A DNA stretch of 64,000 bases. Source: an uncultured Brevibacillus sp. Lineage in GTDB: Bacteria > Bacillota > Bacilli > Brevibacillales > Brevibacillaceae. This document shows positions 1 to 8,095 of the stretch, piece by piece. Location: assembly GCA_946402065.1 (NCBI GenBank), contig CAMIVR010000001.1, positions 1 through 64,000 on the forward strand, given 5' to 3'. The position numbers and the translations under genes are program-made. The notes under the pieces were generated by a model that was not told the origin of the DNA, did not search any database, and saw only the letters and a program-made list of their open reading frames with translations. Each line of letters opens with the position of its first letter. The first letter of the stretch is position 1.

Positions 1-615
1 AAGCTGGCCGACGATATCGATGGAGCGAACCCGTTTGACTACGGTGTTTTGTTTCAACATCAGCAGGAGAAGCGCAGTGATCAACCCGATCGGCAAATTG
101 ATCCAGAATATGCTTTGCCAGCCGAAGTGATCGATGAGAAAGCCGCCGGCGACCGGACCTGCCGCCAGGGCGCACGTCCCGATGCCTCCCCAGATGCTGA
201 TCGCTTTTGTCCGCTCTTGCGGGGAAACAAAAAGCTCACTGATCAACGCGAGCGAGGACGGAACCATCGCTGACCCGCAAATCCCCTGCAGTATCCGTCC
301 GACGATCAGCCATTCCACTGATCCGGCCATTGCACATAAGAGCGACGCCAACGTAAATCCGCTGATGCCGACGAGAAAAATTTTCTTTCGCCCGAATCTG
401 TCACCGAGTGCCCCGGAAGTGAGCAGAAAGCAGGCATACGTGAGTGCATAGGCGTCAAAAATCCATTGCAGCTTCTCCATGCCGACCCCCAGCGTCTTTT
501 GAACGGAAGGGAGTGCAATATTCACAATTGTCGTGTCGAGAAAAGCCAAAAAAATGCCGACGCACATAAGGCCAAGAAACAACCCCGGATATTTTTCAGC
601 ATAGAATCGATTCAT
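1..615 (-). CDS. MFS drug exporter, DHA2 (EmrB/QacA) type, 3' end cut by the window edge
   Basis: The first 205 residues of a proton-driven multidrug efflux permease are present; the frame is still open at base 1. The first membrane segment carries the DHA2 signature LDTTIVNIALP, and the loop after TM2 has motif A, GDRFGRKK. Further segments follow (GFTLASLLCAMAGS, then WIVGRILQG-type TM4 and the PVAGGFLIDHFGW TM5/6 turn), and the visible part ends in the loop after TM6. The ATG at 615 is preceded by AGAGGAGGAAAGGGT, a strong ribosome binding site. A 14-TM protein of roughly 470-500 residues is expected. The substrate cannot be told. Confidence 0.88.
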   Translation of the reverse strand, partial: MNRFYAEKYPGLFLGLMCVGIFLAFLDTTIVNIALPSVQKTLGVGMEKLQWIFDAYALTYACFLLTSGALGDRFGRKKIFLVGISGFTLASLLCAMAGSVEWLIVGRILQGICGSAMVPSSLALISELFVSPQERTKAISIWGGIGTCALAAGPVAGGFLIDHFGWQSIFWINLPIGLITALLLLMLKQNTVVKRVRSIDIVGQL

Positions 616-851
616 ACCCTTTCCTCCTCTGGTCACAGGCCTTACCGAGCCTGACATTGCCATTCTTGCTTGGCTGCCACCCCGTCAGAGCATCAAATTG
701 ACGGCCGTCTTTTGTAACGCAAGTATACGTTTCCGTCATAACTCCCATCAATCTCGCGTTTCCGATGAGAATGATTAGTAAAAGTGATGGTTCGCAGCTC
801 GCCGACTGAGGACGATCGGACACCCCTGAAAAAAATAAGAGTGGGTCCATG

Positions 852-880
852 TTGACAAAGCAATATCAAGGTAATATATT
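852..880 (+). promoter_or_regulatory. sigma-A promoter of the YceI gene
   Basis: TTGACA at 852-857 is separated by exactly 17 bases from TATATT at 875-880. It is the best housekeeping-type promoter near this gene and points at the start codon at 954. The 616-851 stretch behind it holds the MFS leader region; no gene there is convincing. Confidence 0.75.
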
Positions 881-908
881 TTAATTAGAAAATATAGATA
901 ATATCGAT

Positions 909-929
909 AATTACGTATTGTTAGTAATT
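909..929 (+). promoter_or_regulatory. inverted repeat between promoter and YceI start, possible operator
   Basis: AATTAC (909-914) and GTAATT (924-929) form a perfect 6-base inverted repeat with 9 bases between them, about 20-45 bases downstream of the expected transcription start. The segment is far more AT-rich than its surroundings. A repressor site is plausible (inference); no regulator gene lies beside it. Confidence 0.35.
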
Positions 930-953
930 CATTTTCGAGGAGGCGCTGATTGA

Positions 954-1487
954 ATGTCAAAAGCAAAATGGGTCGTTGATTCCACTCACAGCAGTATTGA
1001 CTTCACCGTCAAGCACATGATGATTGCCAAGGTAAAAGGTACATTCCATACGTTTGCTGCCGATATCGAGGCGGATCCAACCGATTTGACATCGGCCGAG
1101 ATCCGGTTTGAAGTGGAATTAACCAGCATCGACACGCGCAACGCTGACCGTGACAATCACTTGCGCACGGCAGACTTTTTTGACGTCGAACAATATCCCA
1201 AAATGACATTCAAATCGACAAGCATCGAGCGTGATGGGGACGATGAATACGAGGTAACGGGAGATTTGACCCTGCACGGTGTGACGCGCTCGGAAACGTT
1301 CTCCGTAACGTTCGAGGGATCCGGCAAGGACCCTTGGGGCAATGAAAAAGTCGGGTTTAGCGGAAAGGGCAGCATCAAGCGAAGCGACTATGGCCTGACC
1401 TACAATGCGGCTTTGGAGACAGGCGGTGTCCTGATCGGCGACGAGGTTACATTCTCGATTGAAATTGAAGCGGCAAAACAAGCGTAA
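954..1487 (+). CDS. YceI family protein (lipid-binding beta-barrel)
   Basis: 177 residues covering the whole YceI domain, a lipocalin-like barrel known in the family to bind polyisoprenoids such as quinones. The N-terminus KWVVDSTHSSIDFTVKHMM is the typical opening strand. The mid-protein run RNADRDNHLRTADFFDVEQY and the later TGDLTLHGVT are the conserved family blocks. There is no signal peptide, so it is probably cytoplasmic, unlike many proteobacterial members. The ATG follows GAGGAGGCGCTGATTGA. It is a single-gene transcript, with its own promoter and terminator. The physiological ligand is unknown; an acid- or stress-response role is only a family tendency. Confidence 0.9.
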   Translation: MSKAKWVVDSTHSSIDFTVKHMMIAKVKGTFHTFAADIEADPTDLTSAEIRFEVELTSIDTRNADRDNHLRTADFFDVEQYPKMTFKSTSIERDGDDEYEVTGDLTLHGVTRSETFSVTFEGSGKDPWGNEKVGFSGKGSIKRSDYGLTYNAALETGGVLIGDEVTFSIEIEAAKQA

Positions 1488-1498
1488 CCAAGCGGTAT

Positions 1499-1526
1499 AA
1501 GCCCCCTGTCACGGGGGCTTTTGTGT
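1499..1526 (+). terminator. Rho-independent terminator after the YceI gene
   Basis: Stem AAGCCCCC (1499-1506) pairs with GGGGGCTT (1513-1520), followed by TTTTGTGTTTT. It starts twelve bases after the YceI stop codon. Confidence 0.85.
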
Positions 1527-1646
1527 TTTCGGCTTTCTTTCAGCGGCTGCGACACCCTTTTTACGGGCGTTCGTTGCGGTGTATTCGCCTTCTTTGAGCC
1601 ATCCCGGCACACGTTGCGGTGCTGCATGGCGGTGGTCGGACCACAT
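1509..1646 (-). CDS. possible 45-residue basic small protein
   Basis: An ATG at 1646 opens a 45-residue frame (start MWSDHRHAAPQRVPGW, lysine/arginine-rich end) whose codon use looks like that of the neighbouring genes. Against it: no Shine-Dalgarno sequence precedes the ATG, and the stop codon lies inside the terminator hairpin of the opposite gene. It fills the otherwise empty 1,527-1,693 gap. I do not recognise a family and treat it as doubtful. Confidence 0.2.
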   Translation of the reverse strand: MWSDHRHAAPQRVPGWLKEGEYTATNARKKGVAAAERKPKTQKPP

Positions 1647-1693
1647 AGCCAAGAGGAATCGGCGGCGCCCGGTGCGGCGTCTGCTTGAAGCGT

Positions 1694-1722
1694 AAAAAAA
1701 GCCACCCTCAACGATGGCTTTC
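1694..1722 (-). terminator. terminator of the eleven-gene operon in region A
   Basis: Read on the minus strand, AAGCCATC and GGGTGGC form a stem closed by a short loop (1701-1720), followed by seven T (1694-1700). The upper arm overlaps the last codons and stop of the UbiD gene, so termination occurs right at the end of that gene. Confidence 0.75.
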
Positions 1723-3096
1723 AACTGACGTACCCGTTTTAACTTGATAGCGGTCCCATTCGTTCTGCACCCGGCGCATGATCGCTTGCGGAATTTCCGC
1801 TTTTGGCAGTGCGGAAGCCTCGCGCAGGGCGATGATGCCGATCTTCGCTACAGTCCCGTCTTTCACCAGCGGCTCGGCACGATCTGCCCGTACGCCCGGC
1901 ACGACGAAAATATCGCGGTCTGCGCGCATTCTTGCCGCGACGGCCCACTCCACATCCACCGGATCGTCGATGCGGATGTCATCGTCGACGATCGTCACCT
2001 GCTTGATCAGGTTGCAATGGGCAAATGCTGCAAATGCCGCTTTTTGCCCTTCGCCGGCGCGCGGATGCGAAAGCGATACGACCAGGTGGCAGCGCCCCAT
2101 CCCGCCTTCGGTAATGAATGCTTCCTTCGCTCCCGGAACGGCTGCGCGAATATGGCGCAATGCCGTCGTCTCAATGGCCAGCGCACCGATGATGAAGTGC
2201 TCGTGGTAGCGTCCCGGCAAAATGACTTGATAGTACGGATTCACACGGTGGGTAATCGCCTTAACCCGCAAGAGCGGGCTTTTGCCGTAATCGACGTACA
2301 TGCCGTGAAATTCCGAGACGAGCCCCTCTTCGTACATTTCTCCGGGAATGAACTCTGCTTCGATGACGATTTCAGCCCCTGCCGGCGCTTCCACGTCGAC
2401 TGATACACCCGCGGAGAGCTGTAGCGGTTCGCCGAGCATCCCACCGGCAATGTCAAATTCGTCAAATCCCAAATCGACATAGGCGTTCGCAGCTACCAGG
2501 ACAGCCGGATGATTGCCGAGAGCAATCGAGACTTCAAGCGGTTTGCCCAGTTTGTCCGCCTTTTCCTTCAGACGGTGCAAATGGTGGCTCGGCGACATCC
2601 CGATCATCAATGTATCGGGGCCGAGCACCAGCAACCGGTTCATTGACACATTGCGCTTGCCCGTTTCGGGGTCTTTGGCAACGATAATACCGGCGCTGAT
2701 ATACGCTCCTGCCTCCCGTTCAAAAAACGTCGTCACCGGAATGGTTTTGGCGACGTCGATCTCTTGCGTAATGACGACTTCCCGGCATGGAGCATCTGCA
2801 ATGACCACAGGAGCAATCGGCTGCTCGATTCCTCGTGTGATATACCGCAGCGAAGCTTCCAGTGTGGCGGGAATGCCGCACGCCAAGGCAAAGTTTGTCC
2901 GATCGACGAGATTGCCGACGACGGGCATCGCATAGCCGTTTACCTGTTCAAACAGCACGGCTGACCTTCCCGGGCATTGGGCGAGTACAGCAGCCAGCTC
3001 AAACTCTGTATCAACGCTTCCCTCTACTCTGGTGACTCTTCCCGCTTCAGCCAGGCAGGCGAGTGCTGCGCGCATGTCTTGTCCGTTTATATCCAT
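1708..3096 (-). CDS. UbiD family decarboxylase
   Basis: 462 residues, normal for UbiD-family enzymes that use prenylated FMN to (de)carboxylate aromatic or alpha,beta-unsaturated acids. Family blocks seen include KRNVSMNRLLVLGPDTLMIG (prenyl-FMN binding region), the acidic segment PGEMYEEGLVSEFHGMY that should supply the catalytic glutamates, and a C-terminal VEWAVAARMRADRD block. The ATG follows GGAGAGAGCGGA. It is the last gene of the operon, its ribosome site overlapping the M20 stop codon. No UbiX (prenyltransferase) gene is in the window, so the cofactor must come from elsewhere. A heteroaryl-acrylate such as (thio)urocanate would suit UbiD chemistry, but this is inference. Confidence 0.9.
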   Translation of the reverse strand: MDINGQDMRAALACLAEAGRVTRVEGSVDTEFELAAVLAQCPGRSAVLFEQVNGYAMPVVGNLVDRTNFALACGIPATLEASLRYITRGIEQPIAPVVIADAPCREVVITQEIDVAKTIPVTTFFEREAGAYISAGIIVAKDPETGKRNVSMNRLLVLGPDTLMIGMSPSHHLHRLKEKADKLGKPLEVSIALGNHPAVLVAANAYVDLGFDEFDIAGGMLGEPLQLSAGVSVDVEAPAGAEIVIEAEFIPGEMYEEGLVSEFHGMYVDYGKSPLLRVKAITHRVNPYYQVILPGRYHEHFIIGALAIETTALRHIRAAVPGAKEAFITEGGMGRCHLVVSLSHPRAGEGQKAAFAAFAHCNLIKQVTIVDDDIRIDDPVDVEWAVAARMRADRDIFVVPGVRADRAEPLVKDGTVAKIGIIALREASALPKAEIPQAIMRRVQNEWDRYQVKTGTSVESHR

Positions 3097-3108
3097 TCCG
3101 CTCTCTCC

Positions 3109-4383
3109 TTATGCAATCTGGTCAAATTTGAGCACAGCGCGTGCCAGCGCCTCTACCCCCTGGGCAACGGATTCATAGTCGGTCCATTCTTCCGGACAAT
3201 GGCTGCGTCCGTCTTTGCTCGGGACGAAAATCATCCCGATCGGAGCGATTCGCGCCAACTGGTTGGCGTCATGACCGGCTCCACTGGGCAGGCTCGTCGT
3301 TTTTCCGACTTCTTGGCACGCTTCTCCGATGACTTGCAGGACGTCCTGCGCGACGAGGATCGGCTCCGATCTGGACAGGCAATCGAAGCTGATGGAAAGC
3401 CCTCTCGCCTCAGCGATCTCACTCGCCTTCAGCTGGTAACGGGCCATGATGTAGTCCAGAATTTCCGTACTGAGCGATCTCACTTCCAGTTCGAAATCGA
3501 CTCTCCCCGGAATGACGTTGGCGCCGTTTGGCTCTACCTGCAGCTTACCGATCGTCCCGACGACAGACTCCGCATACGGCTGCCGGCAGAGCCGCTCCAG
3601 CTCCAGCGCCACTTCCGCCGCTCCGGTCAACGCGTCGAAGCGCATATCCATCGGCGTGGTGCCGGCGTGATTCGGTTTGCCGAGGATGCTGACGCGGTAG
3701 CGGTGAATGCCGACGATTCCGGTCACGACGCCTAGCTGATGGCCCGTCTGTTCCAACACCGGGCCTTGCTCGATGTGCAATTCGAGGTACAGCGAAACAT
3801 CCCCTGGCTGCCTCGCCTGCTCTGCGATACATTCAGGCTCTCCGCCAGCGCGTTTGATCCCCTCGTATAGGGTGAGTCCCGTGGCATCCGTCCGCCCGAG
3901 CATCTCTTGCGACAGGTTGTTGACCATGCCTCTGCTGCCGATAGTGGAGATGCCGAATTCACTCGGCTCTTCCGCGGTAAAATCAACAATTTCCAACGGA
4001 TGGCGCAACTGTGTTCCCGTTTCCTGGAGCCGCCGTGCGATTTCCAGACCGGCCAGAACGCCGATGATCCCGTCGAATCTGCCACCGCCTGTAACCGTAT
4101 CCGTGTGGGAGCCGATCATGATCGGCTTGAGCTGTGGATTGCTGCCCGCTATCGCTCCAATCAGATTGGATGCGGCATCTGATCTGACCTGCATCCCGCA
4201 ATGTTGCATCTGTTTTTGCAGCCATTGCCGCCCTTGCTCGTACCACGGCGTAAACGGCCTTCTCGTCCAGCCTGGCTTGCTCGTATCGACAAATGCTGCC
4301 ATCGCTTCGATGTCTTCCCGGATTCGTCGGTGATTCGGTTGGAGTAAAAATGGATCAGTGTTTGGCCCGGACAAATCGACCAT
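3109..4383 (-). CDS. M20 family amidohydrolase, N-carbamoyl-amino-acid hydrolase / allantoate amidohydrolase type
   Basis: 424 residues. Binuclear-metal motifs are in order: GSHTDTVTGGGRFDG (His and bridging Asp), TAEEPSEFG (Glu pair), ELHIEQGPVLE (His) and, near the end, SGAGHDA and HCPEEW (His). The dimerisation lid lies between. Enzymes of this family split N-carbamoyl amino acids into amino acid, CO2 and ammonia. Next to a cyclic amidohydrolase it fits the last step of hydantoin-type breakdown, here predicted N-carbamoyl-glutamate to glutamate. The start chosen is MVDLSGPN at 4383, with GGAGAAGCGGGGG before it; this overlaps the upstream gene by 29 bases, whereas longer frames would overlap by over 130. 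Allantoate is an alternative substrate. Confidence 0.88.
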   Translation of the reverse strand: MVDLSGPNTDPFLLQPNHRRIREDIEAMAAFVDTSKPGWTRRPFTPWYEQGRQWLQKQMQHCGMQVRSDAASNLIGAIAGSNPQLKPIMIGSHTDTVTGGGRFDGIIGVLAGLEIARRLQETGTQLRHPLEIVDFTAEEPSEFGISTIGSRGMVNNLSQEMLGRTDATGLTLYEGIKRAGGEPECIAEQARQPGDVSLYLELHIEQGPVLEQTGHQLGVVTGIVGIHRYRVSILGKPNHAGTTPMDMRFDALTGAAEVALELERLCRQPYAESVVGTIGKLQVEPNGANVIPGRVDFELEVRSLSTEILDYIMARYQLKASEIAEARGLSISFDCLSRSEPILVAQDVLQVIGEACQEVGKTTSLPSGAGHDANQLARIAPIGMIFVPSKDGRSHCPEEWTDYESVAQGVEALARAVLKFDQIA

Positions 4384-5719
4384 CCCCCGCTTCTCCGACA
4401 ACTTCTCCAGCGTAGACCAGTTTCCCGCGAACATACGTCTGGGTGATTTTTCCCCGCATCTCCCAACCGTTATACGGACTCCAGCCCGCACTCGATTGCA
4501 GCGCGGTCTCGTCTAGCCGATAGGCTTCATTCGGGTCAAGGATGACCAGATCGGCATCCATGCCCGTTGCGATCTTGCCTTTGCAATAGTCCAGTCCAAA
4601 CGTGGCGGCAGGGTTCTCCGACAGCACACGCACCAGATCAAGCACGGTAATCCTGCCTGCGGCAACCCCTTCGCTGTACATCATCGGCAGCAGGTTTTCT
4701 ACGCCCGGGGCGCCGGACGCATTTTGAAAGATGTCCGCATGCGCTTTTTTATCCGCTGTCCACGGCGCGTGATCGGATGTCACCATGTCAATCGCTCCGG
4801 TCGCGAGCAACTGCCACAGGGCTTCGACATCTTGCTTGCTGCGCAGCGGCGGATTGATTTTGGCCTTTGCCTGAAGCCTGAGCATATCATCCTCGCTCAG
4901 TGTCAGGTAATGGGTACACGTCTCTGCTGTCACCCGCGTTCCCCGGGCTCGGTAGCAGGAGACTAATTCAAACACGCGCGGAAACGTCGAATGGTACAGA
5001 TGGAGTTTCACGCCAGTGTAATGAGCCAGCTCCATTACTGTCAACGCTGCCGTCGACTCGGCTACTTTCGGGCGGCTCCAGCAGTGGGCACGCGGGTCCT
5101 GCGTTCCTTGCCGTTCAAATTTTCGGATGCTGGCCCGGACAATCTCGTCGTTTTCACAGTGCACCCCCACCGGACACCCCGTCTCGGCGATTACGGCAAA
5201 CGCCTCCAGGAGCTGTCCCTCGTCAATGCGCGGAAAGCGAAACGAGTCGGTATTGAACATCGACACCTTAAAGCCGCATGCACCGGCACGGGCCAGCTTG
5301 GGAATCTCGTCGAGGCCGTTCTCTTTGTAAATCGTCGCCAGCAGGGCGGTGTCCACGATGGATTCCCGCTCCAATCGTTCAATCTTTTGTACAAACAGCT
5401 CCTCGCTTGCGACCATTCCGGTAGCATCGTAGGGCATCTCAATAATCGTTGTGACCCCACCGGCGGCGGCAGCCCGGCCTGCTGTCGTGAACCCTTCATC
5501 CAATGAACTGAAGCAGTGGACGTGGGCATCGATCGCTCCCGGTAAAATCAAACAGTTGGCAGCGTCAACCACTTTGACTCCCGCGAGCTCGCCATGCGTT
5601 TCGAGAATATCTGCTATTTTTCCGTCTTTTATCGCGATCGCTGCATTGTAGACAACCTTATCGGGCAAAACGGCGTTGCCCTTGATGACCATATCGTAAT
5701 CCATTCGCTGTTGGCTCAT
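4355..5719 (-). CDS. cyclic amidohydrolase, dihydropyrimidinase / allantoinase / hydantoinase family
   Basis: 454 residues with the complete binuclear zinc set: GAIDAHVHC (HxH), CGFKVSMFN (the lysine usually carboxylated), VGVHCEN, LYHST, and TSDHAPW (Asp). The segment after HVH reads CFSSLDEG rather than the EPG of true allantoinases, so a hydantoin-like ring is a better guess than allantoin. In this operon the expected job is opening hydantoin-5-propionate to N-carbamoyl-glutamate, feeding the M20 enzyme whose gene overlaps its 3' end. The ATG at 5719 has GAGGG seven bases upstream; an in-frame TTG two codons earlier is less likely. Confidence 0.87.
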   Translation of the reverse strand: MSQQRMDYDMVIKGNAVLPDKVVYNAAIAIKDGKIADILETHGELAGVKVVDAANCLILPGAIDAHVHCFSSLDEGFTTAGRAAAAGGVTTIIEMPYDATGMVASEELFVQKIERLERESIVDTALLATIYKENGLDEIPKLARAGACGFKVSMFNTDSFRFPRIDEGQLLEAFAVIAETGCPVGVHCENDEIVRASIRKFERQGTQDPRAHCWSRPKVAESTAALTVMELAHYTGVKLHLYHSTFPRVFELVSCYRARGTRVTAETCTHYLTLSEDDMLRLQAKAKINPPLRSKQDVEALWQLLATGAIDMVTSDHAPWTADKKAHADIFQNASGAPGVENLLPMMYSEGVAAGRITVLDLVRVLSENPAATFGLDYCKGKIATGMDADLVILDPNEAYRLDETALQSSAGWSPYNGWEMRGKITQTYVRGKLVYAGEVVGEAGDGRFVRAKH

Positions 5720-5751
5720 TTGCAATCCCTCATTTTATTCGTTATGTCTGC

Positions 5752-6486
5752 TTAGCGGGCCAGCTTTTGTGAGATTTGTTCAGCCGCTTCCATCACGGCT
5801 GCAATGAATTCCTGGGCAATTTTATTGGAAAGACGTTCGGCAGGGCCCGCTATCGTCAAACTGGCTATCACTCGTTGGTGCGTATCGTAGATCGGTGCTG
5901 CGATCCCGAATACATCGCGATCGACTTCGCCAATCGTCTTGCAGTAGCCCTGTTGCTGAATCTGCGCCAGTTCGGCGGCAAGCTGGTCATATTCCGCTTT
6001 ATTGACGACGAGAGACATCATTTGCTCAATCACCCGCTTGCTCTCGAAAGCCAGGATCGCTTTCCCCGAAGCCCCCAGCAGCAGCGGCAAAATTCTTCCG
6101 TTTTCAATCGCAAACCGGATTAGTCTGCGGCTCTCTACATGCTGAATGCAAATGATATTCGTCCCCGTTCTCACCATTAAGCTGGACGTTTCATTGGTCG
6201 CTTCTGTGAGCTTTTCCATAATCGGTCTGGCAATGATGTACAGGTCCCGGTCAATCTGCTGGGTCAGGCTTCTGGCCAGCTCCAGGATGCGCAGGCCCAG
6301 ACCTACCTGGCCTTTGGCCTTCCGCTCCACAATGCCATTTTGCTCAAGAGTCTGCAGCAACCGGTATGCAGTGCTTTCCGGGATCGAGACTTTTTCTGCA
6401 ATTTCTGCTACTGAAAGCGTCGACTCAACGTCCGCCAAGACAAACAATATATCCAGTGCTCTTCCCAACGTCTGCGTCCCGTTCAT
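5752..6486 (-). CDS. IclR family transcriptional regulator
   Basis: 244 residues. The N-terminal winged helix is clear (LGRALDILFVLADVE, then STAYRLLQTLEQNGIV as recognition helix), followed by the GAF-like effector domain ending in the usual IASLTIAGPAERLS region. IclR proteins bind short palindromes as dimers and respond to small organic acids. It is encoded inside the operon between the lyase and the cyclic amidohydrolase genes, with GAGGGAGGATTGA before the ATG, which suggests autoregulation through the palindromic site at 14267-14294 (inference). Confidence 0.93.
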   Translation of the reverse strand: MNGTQTLGRALDILFVLADVESTLSVAEIAEKVSIPESTAYRLLQTLEQNGIVERKAKGQVGLGLRILELARSLTQQIDRDLYIIARPIMEKLTEATNETSSLMVRTGTNIICIQHVESRRLIRFAIENGRILPLLLGASGKAILAFESKRVIEQMMSLVVNKAEYDQLAAELAQIQQQGYCKTIGEVDRDVFGIAAPIYDTHQRVIASLTIAGPAERLSNKIAQEFIAAVMEAAEQISQKLAR

Positions 6487-6515
6487 TCAATCCTCCCTCT
6501 TTAGTTCTATTGATG

Positions 6516-8093
6516 TCAGCCTGTGTGCCCGTTCAAACAGCACAGCAGTTCCCCGCTCTCGACAAGCATCAGCATTCGCTCGATGTCCGCTTTCACATAG
6601 CGGTCCTCCCACACGGGTTGAATATGCTGGCGAATGGCTTGATGAATCTGCTTGGTTCCTGACCCGAGACGGAGTCCGTGCATTTTTTCCGCGATCAGAT
6701 CGATCGCCTGCGCCGCGCATAACAGCTCGATCGCCAACACGGTTTTCAGCCGGTCGATGATTTGCATGGCTTTGCGGGCCGCTCCCATCGCCATGCTGTT
6801 GTGATCCTCCTGGTTGCTCTTCGCCGGGATCGAGCCGACGCTAGCCGGTGTCGCCAGCGTTCGCATTTCCCCGACCAGTGCTGTGGCATTCGCCTGGACG
6901 AGAGCAAAGCCGGTATTGAGGCCAATCGCCCCGCCGACGAGATTGGCCGGTAATCCGTAGCTGGCCAGCGGATCGAGCAGCCTGGCCGATCGACGTTCCG
7001 ACAGCACAGCCAGATCAGTCAGCACAATCCCGATGAAATCCAACGCGTAAGACAGTATCGCCCCGTGAAAATTCCCTCCGCTCATGCTGACGTAACCGGT
7101 CTCATCAGCAAACAGCAGCGGGTTGTCAGTAGAAGCGTTTAGCTCCCGGGAAAGAACTGTCGCCACATACCCGAGGACATCCTTCGCGGCGCCGTGTATC
7201 TGTGGCGTCGAGCGTAAACTGACGGCGTCCTGGACCCTTGGCTGGGTTTCGCCCAGCCGCTTCCTGCCTTCATCGGAAAGCCATGTGCTTCCCTCGATGA
7301 GCCTGCGGATGTTTTGGGCTGTTTCGATCTGTGCAGGAATGCCGCGGGCAGCGTGTATCCGCTCATCAAAGGCGTTTCGCTCGCCGCGCAGCGCCTCAAG
7401 GTTAAGCGATACGGCAAGATCGGCTAACCCACTCAGTTTCTTCGCTTGATAATAGGCGTACACGGCATAGGCCAAGACGACTGTGCTGCCGCTCATCAAG
7501 GCGAGCGCTTCCCGGGCGGCGAGGGGAAATTCCACGGGAGCGATCCCTGCCGTTGACAGCATGTCGGCAGCGCTGCCTTCCTCGCCGGCGATTCGCACTC
7601 TGCCTTCGCTCGTGCCGGAAAGGCAGAGGCCCACGTGAGCCATCGGCTGCAAGTCCCCCACGCCCAGTGAACCGATCTGCGGAACGAGCGGGCAGATTCG
7701 ATGATTCAAGAATTGCAGGATGCGCTCAATCAACTCCACTCTGACCCCGGAATGACCGCGGCTCAGCACGTTTGCCCGCAGCAGCAGCGCCAGTCTGACG
7801 ACTTGCTCGGGCAAATCGGGACCGAGTCCGACGGCATGAGAGCGTAAAATGTTTTGTTGAAAGATCGCTTGATCCTGCTCATCCACGACATAATCTTTCA
7901 GCTTGCCTAGGCCAGTGGTGATGCCGTAAATCACTTTGTGCTCTTCCACGAGCCATTTCTCGACCTGGCTGCGATACGCTTGCACCGTCTCTCTGGCAGT
8001 CGCCGCCAGCTTCACGACGATCTGCGGATTCTCGATAAAGGCTGTCAATTGCTCCAGTGTCAGCGATTCTCCGTCAATGATCAGTTGCTCCAT
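6516..8093 (-). CDS. HAL/PAL-fold lyase lacking the MIO triad, probable ergothionase (ergothioneine trimethylamine-lyase)
   Basis: 525 residues, aligning end to end with histidine ammonia-lyase: YGITTGLG at 56-63, SRGHSGVR near 111, the SDNPL-like STDNPLLF near 321, GGNFHG and SNQEDHNSM. Canonical lyases have GSVGASGDL, whose Ala-Ser-Gly cyclises into the MIO cofactor; here the same place reads GSLGVGDL (141-148), one residue shorter and without the triad. The Asn of LINGTQ is Ser (LMSGST, 200-204), and the Tyr of QDPYSLR is Val (QDAVSLR, 288-294). Loss of MIO is known for ergothionase, which releases trimethylamine from ergothioneine without that cofactor. The start is the ATG at 8093, six bases after GGGAGG, two codons inside the longest frame. 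A catalytically dead paralogue is the alternative. Confidence 0.8.
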   Translation of the reverse strand: MEQLIIDGESLTLEQLTAFIENPQIVVKLAATARETVQAYRSQVEKWLVEEHKVIYGITTGLGKLKDYVVDEQDQAIFQQNILRSHAVGLGPDLPEQVVRLALLLRANVLSRGHSGVRVELIERILQFLNHRICPLVPQIGSLGVGDLQPMAHVGLCLSGTSEGRVRIAGEEGSAADMLSTAGIAPVEFPLAAREALALMSGSTVVLAYAVYAYYQAKKLSGLADLAVSLNLEALRGERNAFDERIHAARGIPAQIETAQNIRRLIEGSTWLSDEGRKRLGETQPRVQDAVSLRSTPQIHGAAKDVLGYVATVLSRELNASTDNPLLFADETGYVSMSGGNFHGAILSYALDFIGIVLTDLAVLSERRSARLLDPLASYGLPANLVGGAIGLNTGFALVQANATALVGEMRTLATPASVGSIPAKSNQEDHNSMAMGAARKAMQIIDRLKTVLAIELLCAAQAIDLIAEKMHGLRLGSGTKQIHQAIRQHIQPVWEDRYVKADIERMLMLVESGELLCCLNGHTG

Positions 8094-8095
8094 AT

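Noticed and set aside
596-739. Possible 47-residue frame (MTETYTCVTKDGRQFDALTG...) upstream of and overlapping the MFS gene start on the minus strand.
   Set aside because: The upstream GGGAG is a weak ribosome site, the end overlaps the MFS start, and no family is recognised. A leader peptide cannot be excluded but is unsupported.
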